In this document: one piece after another, positions 53,306 to 60,687 of the stretch
Position numbering within the stretch: position 1 is the first letter of the stretch
Layout of the letters: every line of letters begins with the position of its first letter
Origin: Opitutus terrae PB90-1
GTDB taxonomy: Bacteria; Verrucomicrobiota; Verrucomicrobiia; Opitutales; Opitutaceae
DNA length: 64,000 bases
Direction of reading: 5' to 3'
Assembly (NCBI RefSeq): GCF_000019965.1
Contig: NC_010571.1
Location: forward strand, 4,473,001-4,537,000
The notes under the pieces: generated by a model
Told to the model about the DNA's origin: nothing
The model's database searches: none
Seen by the model: only the letters and a program-made list of their open reading frames with translations
Made by a program: the position numbers and the translations under genes

Positions 53306-54331
53306 TCAGTACGCCGCCTGCGCGCCCTTGATGTTCTTCTTGGTCATCCAAGGCATCATCGCGCGCAGCCGCTGACCGGTTTTCTCGATCGGGTGTTTTT
53401 CACCTTCGGCGAGCAGCTTCTTGTAGTTCTTCAGCCCGCCCTTGTATTCCTTCACCCATTCCTTGGTGAACTGGCCGGTTTGAATCTCCTTCAGGATCTT
53501 CTTCATCTCGGCCTTGCTCTGCTTGTTCACCACGCGCGGGCCGCGGGTGATGTCGCCATACTTGGCGGTCTCCGAAATCGAGAAACGCATGCCCGCGATG
53601 CCCGACTCATACATCAGGTCGCAGATCAGCTTCAGCTCGTGCAGGCACTCAAAATAGGCCATCTCCGGCTGGTAGCCGGCTTCGACGAGCGTCTCAAAAC
53701 CCGCACGGACCAGCGCACTCGCGCCGCCGCACAGCACCGCCTGCTCGCCGAACAGATCGGTTTCGGTCTCTTCCTTGAACGTCGTCTGCAGCACGCCCGC
53801 GCGCGTCGAGCCGATGCCCTTCGCCCACGCCAGCGCCTGCTTCTTCGCCGTGCGCGACTTGTCCTGCGCGACCGCGATCAGTGCCGGCATGCCCTTCCCC
53901 TCGACGTAAAGCCGGCGCACCATATGGCCCGGGCCCTTCGGCGCGACCATGATGCAGTCAACGTCCGCCGGCAGCTTGATCAGCCCGAAATGGACCGCGA
54001 GCCCGTGCGAGAACAGCAGCGTTTTGCCCTTCGTGAGATTCGGCGCGATGTCCTGCTCGTAGATGTCGGCCTGCCGCATGTCCGGCACGCCGACCATGAT
54101 GACGTCCGCACGGCGCACCGCTTCGGCCGTGTCCACGACTTCGAAGCCATGCTGCTCCGCGACCGACCGCGACTTCGAGCCGGGATACAGGCCGATGATG
54201 ACCTTGCAGCCGCTGTCCTTCAGGTTCAGCGCGTGGGCGTGGCCTTGCGAACCGTAGCCGAGCACGGCCAGGGTCTTGTTCTTGAACACGCCGAGATCGG
54301 CGTCGTTGTCGGTGTAGACTTTTGCGGGCAT
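53306..54331 (-). CDS. ilvC: Ketol-acid reductoisomerase, bacterial class I
   Basis: 341 residues from the ATG at 54331. [20 protein letters not shown] is the NADPH-binding motif; [20 protein letters not shown] follows, with [40 protein letters not shown] and [17 protein letters not shown], which holds the Mg-binding Asp/Glu. [20 protein letters not shown] fits too. It is the usual short form of bacteria. Shares the strand with ilvN, 266 bases upstream, as in the common ilvBNC order, but here ilvB is missing. Confidence 0.95.
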   Translation of the reverse strand: MPAKVYTDNDADLGVFKNKTLAVLGYGSQGHAHALNLKDSGCKVIIGLYPGSKSRSVAEQHGFEVVDTAEAVRRADVIMVGVPDMRQADIYEQDIAPNLTKGKTLLFSHGLAVHFGLIKLPADVDCIMVAPKGPGHMVRRLYVEGKGMPALIAVAQDKSRTAKKQALAWAKGIGSTRAGVLQTTFKEETETDLFGEQAVLCGGASALVRAGFETLVEAGYQPEMAYFECLHELKLICDLMYESGIAGMRFSISETAKYGDITRGPRVVNKQSKAEMKKILKEIQTGQFTKEWVKEYKGGLKNYKKLLAEGEKHPIEKTGQRLRAMMPWMTKKNIKGAQAAY

Positions 54332-54597
54332 GGGAAACAGGGGGCGTGTGGGATAACTAAGGTTGAAAGTTGGACGTGGTGCGCGAAATGAAGCGCCGAC
54401 AGCTAAGGACTCGGACGCCAGAGTCCAGAGCGAATCGCAGCCGTCGGTCGGGCCCCCGCATTTTCCGCAGACCCACGGGCGGGACGACCGGGCCACGTGG
54501 CATGGGCGTCCCGCCCAGGTCAGAAAAGTGAGTCGCGGCTGGACAGAACTCCTCCGTTGCCGGCCCCGTCGAAGCAGACCCGACCGCCCCCTTCGCT
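54332..54597. repeat. Gap with palindromes between ilvN and ilvC
   Basis: CCCACGGGCGGGACGACCGG and GTGGCATGGGCGTCCCGCCC (54475-54520) are two members of the GGCACGGGCGT family. No gene. A CAGAGTCCAGAGC motif lies at 54419. Confidence 0.7.
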
Positions 54598-55068
54598 TCA
54601 GCGCTTGAGCGCCAGCCGGCCGGTGCGGGCGAGCTCGAGGATGCCAAACGGCTCCAGCAGCTCGAGCAGCGCCGAGATCTTGTCGTCCATGCCGGTGAGC
54701 TCGATGATCACGTTGTCGGCCGTGAGGTTCACGATCTTGGCGCGGAAGATGTCGGCAATCTGCACAATCTCGGACCGCGTCTTCGACGTCGCCTTCACCT
54801 TGACGAGGACCAACTCGCGGCCCACCGCCTGGCCTTCCTTGAAATCGGTCACCTCGACGACGTTGATCAGCTTGCGCAGCTGCTTGATGCACAGGTCGAG
54901 CTGCCCCTCGTCGCCCTTCAAGGCGGCCGTGATCCGCGAGAGCGACGGATCGTTCGTCGGCGCGACGTTGAGCGAATCGATGTTGAAGCCGCGGCCGGAG
55001 AACATGCCCGACACGCGGGCCAGCACGCCAAACTTGTTCTCAACGAGGACGGAGATCGTGTGTCGCAT
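54598..55068 (-). CDS. ilvN: Acetolactate synthase small (regulatory) subunit
   Basis: 156 residues from the ATG at 55068. An ACT domain begins the protein: [40 protein letters not shown] and [20 protein letters not shown], then [14 protein letters not shown], as in IlvN/IlvH. The second half [20 protein letters not shown] and [20 protein letters not shown] is the C-terminal domain. It binds valine and activates and feedback-inhibits the catalytic IlvB/IlvI subunit, whose gene is not in this window. It precedes ilvC on the same strand. Confidence 0.95.
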   Translation of the reverse strand: MRHTISVLVENKFGVLARVSGMFSGRGFNIDSLNVAPTNDPSLSRITAALKGDEGQLDLCIKQLRKLINVVEVTDFKEGQAVGRELVLVKVKATSKTRSEIVQIADIFRAKIVNLTADNVIIELTGMDDKISALLELLEPFGILELARTGRLALKR

Positions 55069-55241
55069 GGAGGAATAGATTTGAGGGAGAAGAAAACGGC
55101 TGGCGAGCCGAACGTGTGGATTCTGCGTCAGGACGGCGGCCAACCGAGGCCCTCCTTCGCGCCTGAGATTTGCCAACAAGTCTCTCTGCTCCGGGCTGGC
55201 CTGCCATCCGTCGTCTCGACCGCTGGCGGTCGAGCGAAGGC

Positions 55242-55318
55242 TGGTGGACGCTGAGGGACTCGAACCCCCGACCCCCTCGGTGTAAACGAGGTGCTCTAAC
55301 CAACTGAGCTAAGCGTCC
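55242..55318 (-). tRNA. tRNA-Val (anticodon TAC)
   Basis: 77 bases on the minus strand: acceptor GGACGCT/AGCGTCC, anticodon arm CTCG-TTTACAC-CGAG, T-arm GGGGGTTCGAGTCCCTC and encoded CCA at the 3' end (55242-55244). Reads GTN Val codons. Confidence 0.97.
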
Positions 55319-55575
55319 GAGCCGGTCGGCGATCAAAGCGAGCGGCTCGGGGCCGTGACAAGGAATTATTCGGCGATGAAAGGCGAAAAAACTCCCTTCG
55401 GTCGCAGCAGACATCCCGCCCGCCGGCCCGTTGCTCGTGCTGTAGGCTGGCCCTCGTGTAGGGCTGCCGCTCGCCGGCAGCCGGGAATAACTGCCGGAGC
55501 GATGAAGGCCTCGCGGCCGGCGGCGGATTCGGCTGGCTCACCGCAGGCGAGCGCCGGCCCTACGGTGCATGTTTG
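55319..55575. repeat. Gap with GTAG-headed palindromes
   Basis: GTAGGGCTGCCGCTCGCCGG with arm (55458-55482) and a reverse-oriented CGCAGGCGAGCGCCGGCCCT ending in AC (about 55542-55563), the latter just after the asd stop. No gene. Confidence 0.75.
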
Positions 55576-56622
55576 TTACGCGGCGGCCTTCTTCTTCGGC
55601 TTGAGCAGGCCTTCGCGCGCCATGAGCTCGGCGTTCTGCAGCGCGTTCAGCGCGGCACCTTTCCAGAGATTGTCGCCGCTGACCCAGAAGGCCAACCCGT
55701 TGTCGAACGCCGTGTCGATGCGGATGCGGCCCACGCCGCACTTCACCTGCCGGGAGAAATCCAGCGGCGTCGGATACTTCCGGCCGGCCTGGTCGTCGAC
55801 GAGCTCCGCGCCCGGGAATTCCGCGATCGCCTTGCGCGCCGCCTCGACGCTGACGGGGCGCTCGAATTCGGCGTTCACCGCGATCGAATGCGCCCGCACG
55901 ACCGGCACGCGCACGCAGGTCGTGGATACCTTGAGATTCGGGAGCCCCATAATCTTCCGGCTCTCGAGCATCATCTTGTTCTCCTCGCCGGTGTAGCCGT
56001 CGCTGCCAAACGTGTCGACCTGCGGGATGCAGTTGAACGCGATCTGATAGGGATAAACCTTCTTCACCACGGGCTGGGCGTTGACGAGCGCATGCACCTG
56101 CGCGTCGAGTTCGCGCACCGCCTCGGCGCCCGTGCCGGACACCGATTGGTAGGTGGCTGCGAAATAACGCTTCAGCCCGAAAGCCTGGTGCAGGGGCCAC
56201 AGGCCCATGAGCGTCACCGCGGTCGAGCAGTTCGGATTCGCGATGATGCCCCGGTGCGTACGCAACTGCTCCGGATTGATCTCCGGAATCACGAGCGGCA
56301 CGTCCGGCTGCATGCGCAACGCGGAGCTCTTGTCGATCACCAGACAGCCCGCCTTCACCGCGTCGGGCGCCAGCGCGCGCGTCACCGAGCCGCCGGCCGC
56401 AAAGAACGCCACGTCGACGTCGCCAAACACGCCGGGTTTCGCCTCCTCCACCGTGTAGCGCGTCCCCGCACACTCGACGACCTTGCCCGCCGACCGCGCG
56501 GAGGCAAAGAGCCGCAGCGTGGCCATCGGGAACTTGCGCTGGTGCAGGAGCTGAAGCAGCTCTTGACCGACGGCACCCGTGGCACCGACGATGGCGACCG
56601 TGAAGGATGGTGTGTTTTGCAT
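55576..56622 (-). CDS. asd: Aspartate-semialdehyde dehydrogenase
   Basis: 348 residues from the ATG at 56622. It makes aspartate semialdehyde for lysine, threonine, methionine and peptidoglycan DAP. FTVAIVGATGAVGQELLQLL binds NADP; GIIANPNCSTAVTLMGLWPL contains the catalytic Cys (about residue 130) and TCVRVPVVRAHSIAVNAEFE the His/Arg-containing substrate motif. YQSVSGTGAEAVRELDAQVH is also typical. The start overlaps the divergent L,D-transpeptidase frame by 11 bases. Confidence 0.95.
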   Translation of the reverse strand: MQNTPSFTVAIVGATGAVGQELLQLLHQRKFPMATLRLFASARSAGKVVECAGTRYTVEEAKPGVFGDVDVAFFAAGGSVTRALAPDAVKAGCLVIDKSSALRMQPDVPLVIPEINPEQLRTHRGIIANPNCSTAVTLMGLWPLHQAFGLKRYFAATYQSVSGTGAEAVRELDAQVHALVNAQPVVKKVYPYQIAFNCIPQVDTFGSDGYTGEENKMMLESRKIMGLPNLKVSTTCVRVPVVRAHSIAVNAEFERPVSVEAARKAIAEFPGAELVDDQAGRKYPTPLDFSRQVKCGVGRIRIDTAFDNGLAFWVSGDNLWKGAALNALQNAELMAREGLLKPKKKAAA

Positions 56623-57157
56623 AAAATCCGGTTTCGAGCTGGCCAACAAAGCCTGTCATTCCCTCGGCATCAAGCCTGCAGACCGGTTGCTGGTGGTGCG
56701 GATCGGCACAGGTACCCTTCAATTCTACCGAGCCGGTGTGATGGTAAGAAGTTACGCCGTCTCGACCTCCCGCCGTCCCTCCTCGAACATCAAAGGTTCG
56801 CTCGGTACGCCGACCGGGCTGCACGAGATCGCCGAACGCATCGGCGCCGGCCAGCCGCCCGGCATGGTGTTCAAGTCCCGGATCCCGACCGGCCGCCACT
56901 TTTCCGAATTCGCCGAGTCCGAAGCGGCCGGTCAGCTCATCACGAGTCGCATCCTGTGGCTGCGCGGACTCGAGCCCGGCGTGAATCGCGGCGGCGAGGT
57001 CGACAGCTACGACCGCTACATCTACGTGCATGGCACGAACCATGAGGACCGCATCGGGGAACCGATGAGCGCCGGCTGTATCGAGATGCGCAATATGGAC
57101 GTGATCGAGCTGTTCGAGGAGGTCCGCGCCGGCGATCAGGTGCTCATTCTCGCCTGA
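56612..57157 (+). CDS. L,D-transpeptidase (YkuD family)
   Basis: About 181 residues if the GTG at 56612 is used; the start is uncertain because it overlaps the divergent asd start. The YkuD catalytic region is IYVHGTNHEDRIGEPMSAGC, then IEMRNMDVIELF: the catalytic Cys in SAGCIEM and His in HGT. VVRIGTGTLQFYRAGVMVRS, then GSLGTPTGLHEIAERIG, are upstream strands. No convincing signal peptide is visible. Such enzymes cross-link DAP-DAP in peptidoglycan or anchor outer-membrane proteins. asd upstream supplies DAP precursor, so a cell-wall grouping is possible. Confidence 0.85.
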   Translation: MFCIKSGFELANKACHSLGIKPADRLLVVRIGTGTLQFYRAGVMVRSYAVSTSRRPSSNIKGSLGTPTGLHEIAERIGAGQPPGMVFKSRIPTGRHFSEFAESEAAGQLITSRILWLRGLEPGVNRGGEVDSYDRYIYVHGTNHEDRIGEPMSAGCIEMRNMDVIELFEEVRAGDQVLILA

Positions 57158-57313
57158 AAGTGGCACGGGCGGGACGCCCGTGGAGCGGCCGTGCAAGCGT
57201 TTCGCTCCTCCGCGCCCGCCACCACCTTTCATCACGGGCGGGACGCCCATGCCACTTGCGAACCGCCGTTTCGGGCATTGCCACCGCGGCTTTCGTCCAT
57301 ACACTCCGGAGTC
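57158..57313. repeat. Two GGCACGGGCGG palindromes
   Basis: TGGCACGGGCGGGACGCCCG (57161-57180) directly after the transpeptidase stop, and CACGGGCGGGACGCCCATGC (57233-57252) in the same family. They lie 50 bases apart before the next gene. Confidence 0.85.
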
Positions 57314-58051
57314 ATGCGACGCGTATGTCATAAACGACTCGCGATGGTTCATGCGACCCTCGCCTACCTCGCAGAACACGAGGCGATCTGGGAATCCAAT
57401 CCGGCATTCGTGAAAGCAGTGTCGGACCTTAAGAAGGCGGTCGCCGCGATCGATGCGGCGAACGACAACTCCTCCCGCAGCGGTTCGAGTCGCCCCTCGC
57501 GCGTGCACACGCGCGAGATGCTCGAAGATCTGACGTCGGCGATTGCCGACCAGCTCTTCGCGTTGTCGGAGGAAACCGGTGATCTGGGGCTCGCGGCCGC
57601 GAGCGATTTCTCGCGCGCCTCGCTCTACCGGCTCACCGACGAGGAGCTGGAACACACGGCCAAACACGTGTGCGAGCTCGCCTCGGCGCACCTCGACGCG
57701 CTGGCCAACTACCTGGTCGTCGCCGCCGACGTGGCGCAGCTGGCAACGCTCACCAGCAACTTCTCGATGACCAAGGTGCGCACGCCGCTGCCGGCGTTCC
57801 GGCGCACGCTCACGGCCTCGACCGCGGAGGAACGCCTGCGGGCGGCCAACCGGATCCTGCGCGCCCGGCTCGACAAACTCGTGAGTCGGTACAAGCCGCA
57901 GCATCCGGATTTCGTGAGCAACTACATCCACGCCCGGATCGTGGACTTCTCGCCGGATACGCCCGCGGCGCCGCGAACCAAGCGACGAATCGCCGTGCGG
58001 CGATTTTCGGCCGTGAAGTCCGCGAAAGGACCGCGTCGGGTGCGAAGGTAA
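57314..58051 (+). CDS. Conserved-looking helical protein of unknown function
   Basis: 245 residues from the ATG at 57314 (MRRVCHKRLAMVHATLAYLA); an ATG at 57344 is equally possible. Almost all helical by eye, with a long central amphipathic stretch (MLEDLTSAIADQLFALSEET, LAAASDFSRASLYRLTDEEL) and a basic C-terminus rich in Arg/Lys (TKRRIAVRRF). No signal peptide or membrane segment. I believe similar unannotated proteins occur in Verrucomicrobiota and Bacteroidota, but I name no family. It is convergent with the metal ATPase gene; two palindromes lie between them. Confidence 0.7.
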   Translation: MRRVCHKRLAMVHATLAYLAEHEAIWESNPAFVKAVSDLKKAVAAIDAANDNSSRSGSSRPSRVHTREMLEDLTSAIADQLFALSEETGDLGLAAASDFSRASLYRLTDEELEHTAKHVCELASAHLDALANYLVVAADVAQLATLTSNFSMTKVRTPLPAFRRTLTASTAEERLRAANRILRARLDKLVSRYKPQHPDFVSNYIHARIVDFSPDTPAAPRTKRRIAVRRFSAVKSAKGPRRVRR

Positions 58052-58180
58052 CGGGTCCCCCGGCGCAGCCTCCTGATTTCAGCAAGGCGGTAGCCGGGCT
58101 CGCTGAGCCCGGCCGCGTGTGGAGGTATGCGATCGCGCCAGCCGGGGTCACCGACCCCGGCTACAACCTTTCTATTCCGC
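58052..58180. repeat. Two AGCCGGG palindromes between convergent genes
   Basis: GTAGCCGGGCTCGCTGAGCC with arm (58090-58114) and AGCCGGGGTCACCGACCCCG with CTAC end (58140-58164) are oriented head to head, as with the other GTAG-headed pairs, and could end transcription from both sides. Confidence 0.85.
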
Positions 58181-60436
58181 TCACCGATTCCGCCCGAACA
58201 GCAGCCGGAGCGAATTCAGGCAGACCACCAGCGTACTACCCTCGTGCGCCGCGACGCCGATCGCCAGCGGCACCGCGCCCGCCGCCGTGGTGATCACCAT
58301 CACGATCACCACGCCGAGCGAGATCGTGAGATTCTGACGAATGACCGCGCGCGCCCGCCGGCTCAGCCGCTGCGCCGCGAGAAAGTTCTCGATGCGGTCA
58401 TGCATCAGGATCACCTCGGCCTGCTCCAGCGCAGCGTCACTGCCGCGAGCGCCCATCGCCACGCTTACATCGGCCGCCGCGAGACTGGGCGCATCGTTCA
58501 CGCCGTCGCCCACCATCGCGACGCGGCGACCGCTCGCGCGAATATCCATGATCGCCTTCACCTTGTCTTCGGGCGACAAGCCGGCGCGGACCTCATCGAG
58601 GCCGATCTCCTTCGCCACCGCCTCGGCGGCATGGGTGCGATCGCCGGTCAGCATGATCGTGCGAATGCCGGACCGCTTCAGCTCGGCGAGGACGCCGGCG
58701 GATTCCGCGCGAATCTGATCCTTCAACAGCACGCGGCCGACGAGATCGCTGCCCACGACCCACACCTCGCTCAACTCGGCCGCGGCCGGCGGCAGCCGCC
58801 GCGCCCAGCCGGCGAGCGGGCCAGTTTCGAGCAGTTCGCGGCGGCCGAGCAACAGTTGCACGTCGCCCAGCTTGCCGCGCAAGCCCTGGCCCGTGAGCGA
58901 CTGAAACTCGTCGAGTTCCAGGCTGCGCGCGCCAACGGCCTTCGCGTGCCGCACGATCGCGCGGGCAATCGGGTGCTGCGATTTGGACTCCAGCGCATAC
59001 GCCAGCTCCAGCACTTCGCGTTCGCGCCCCGGCGGGAAACTCTCCGTGCCGACCACCGCAAGCTCGCCGGTCGTCAGCGTGCCCGTCTTGTCGAGCGCCA
59101 CCGCGGTGATGTCGGCGAGTTTTTCGATCGCCGCGCCGCCGCGGAACAACACGCCGTGACGCGCCCCCCACGCGATCGCGGCGAGGATCGCCGACGGAAT
59201 CGACAGCACCAGCGCGCACGGACTCGCCACGACCATCAGCGTCATCGCGCGGTAAAACGCCGAGCGCACCTCCGGCGTGTTCGTGAACGCCGGCAGTCCG
59301 AAGCCCAGCCACCACAGCAGGAACATCGCGAACGAGCCGCCGATCACCGCGTAGGTGTAGCCGGTGCCGAACTTGTCCGTGAACCGCTCGCTCGGCGCCT
59401 TGAGCTTCTGCGCGGTCTGAATCAGCCGGATGATTTTCTGCAGGGTGCTTTCCGCAGGCAGCCGCACGACATCGAACTCGATCGCGCCCCACAGATTGAT
59501 CGTCCCGCTGAAAACCTGATCGCCCGTCCGCTTCTCCACGGGGGTGGCCTCGCCGGTGAGCGCCGATTCATCGCTGGCGCTCTGCCCCTTGACGACCACC
59601 CCGTCGGCCGCAAACGCCTCACCCGGTTTCACCAGCAATCGGCTGCCGAGCTTAAGCTGCTCGACCGGGACGTCCTGTTCCGTGCCGTCGGGCCGGATCA
59701 ACGTCGCGTGCTTCGGCGCGGTTTTCAGCAGCGCGCTGACCTCGCGTTGCGTGCGGTCGAGCGCGTATTCCTCCATGGCGCCCGACGCGGAAAAGAGGAA
59801 CAGCAGCAGCACGGCCTCGCCCCACGCGCCGATGAAAATCGCACCGATCGCGACCGCCAGCATCAGGAAGTGGATGTCGATCTCGCGCCGCTTGAGGTTT
59901 TCCCACGAATCGACGGCGGCATCCCACGCGCCGGTGATCAAGCCGATCACGAAGAAACTCCGTGCGAGCCACGGCAGTTGCGGCGCCAAATACCCGCTGA
60001 TCGCACCCGCGATCCCCGCCGCCCCGCAAACCGTCGCCAGCACCGCGAGCGTCTTCCACTCCTGCTCGGCGTGCCCGTGAGCATGCTCGTGCGCCTCCTC
60101 GCGTTCGAGGTCCGGCCACTCCATCTCGCGCCAGAGCCACAGCTTCTCGGCCGTTACACATGTCTCACGCCCGACCACCGTCGCGCCGCCTTCCTGGCGC
60201 AGCGCATACCCCGCCGGGGCCCTGGCGCTGGGCTTGGCCGCCAGCTGCGCTTCGACGCCGGCGATCGTCGCGGCGAGCCGCGCCTTGAAATCCGCGACAT
60301 TGACGTTGCCCAAGGTCGCGACCGCCACGCTGTGCGAAGTCGGATCGATCCGCACGGCGGTGACCGCCGGCTGCTCGCGCAAGAACGCGACCAGTTCATC
60401 CACCCAATTCACCTGTTTCGACTTATCGGGAGCCAC
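58181..60436 (-). CDS. P1B-4-type metal-transporting ATPase
   Basis: About 751 residues from the GTG at 60436; upstream in-frame residues are translated palindromes, so the exact start is uncertain. A degenerate HMA-like N-terminal part, then a His-rich linker (EEAHEHAHGHAEQEW) before the first membrane helices. ATPase motifs are present: TGEATPVEKRTGDQVFSGTI, phosphorylated Asp in DKTGTLTTGE (about residue 447) and MVGDGVNDAPSLAAADVSVA. The ion motif is SPC (VASPCALVLSIPSAIL) rather than CPC, and the last helix has HEGST (about residue 730). SPC plus HEGST marks P1B-4 ATPases, which export cobalt, zinc or ferrous iron. Metal specificity is inferred only from these motifs. Confidence 0.92.
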   Translation of the reverse strand: MAPDKSKQVNWVDELVAFLREQPAVTAVRIDPTSHSVAVATLGNVNVADFKARLAATIAGVEAQLAAKPSARAPAGYALRQEGGATVVGRETCVTAEKLWLWREMEWPDLEREEAHEHAHGHAEQEWKTLAVLATVCGAAGIAGAISGYLAPQLPWLARSFFVIGLITGAWDAAVDSWENLKRREIDIHFLMLAVAIGAIFIGAWGEAVLLLFLFSASGAMEEYALDRTQREVSALLKTAPKHATLIRPDGTEQDVPVEQLKLGSRLLVKPGEAFAADGVVVKGQSASDESALTGEATPVEKRTGDQVFSGTINLWGAIEFDVVRLPAESTLQKIIRLIQTAQKLKAPSERFTDKFGTGYTYAVIGGSFAMFLLWWLGFGLPAFTNTPEVRSAFYRAMTLMVVASPCALVLSIPSAILAAIAWGARHGVLFRGGAAIEKLADITAVALDKTGTLTTGELAVVGTESFPPGREREVLELAYALESKSQHPIARAIVRHAKAVGARSLELDEFQSLTGQGLRGKLGDVQLLLGRRELLETGPLAGWARRLPPAAAELSEVWVVGSDLVGRVLLKDQIRAESAGVLAELKRSGIRTIMLTGDRTHAAEAVAKEIGLDEVRAGLSPEDKVKAIMDIRASGRRVAMVGDGVNDAPSLAAADVSVAMGARGSDAALEQAEVILMHDRIENFLAAQRLSRRARAVIRQNLTISLGVVIVMVITTAAGAVPLAIGVAAHEGSTLVVCLNSLRLLFGRNR

Positions 60437-60687
60437 TGGTGCAGTCAGCGCACGATGCGGACGTTCGGCAAATGGAATTGCAGCGCCGCGGTGCGCGGCG
60501 AGCGGTGATCGGCTTTGAGCTGCACGAGGTGGTGCGGGTGGCTCGGGGCAAAGTGGCATGGGCGTCTCGCCCATGTTTGCAGCGCGGAGCGCCGTCCACG
60601 GGCGGGACGCCCGTGCCACTCGATCACCTGCGCACATGCCAGTTGAAAATCCTCGCTCCTGCCGCCAAGGCTGTGCGTTCTGCTCCC
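60437..60687. repeat. Gap with two GGCATGGGCGT palindromes between divergent genes
   Basis: GTGGCATGGGCGTCTCGCCC (60553) and CACGGGCGGGACGCCCGTGC (60597) lie in opposite orientation between the metal ATPase and dinG. Promoters for both genes must be here. No gene is seen. Confidence 0.8.

Noticed and set aside
55538-57931. Very long open frame on the minus strand across asd and the transpeptidase
   Set aside because: It covers known genes in another frame and includes translated palindromes; no recognisable domain.
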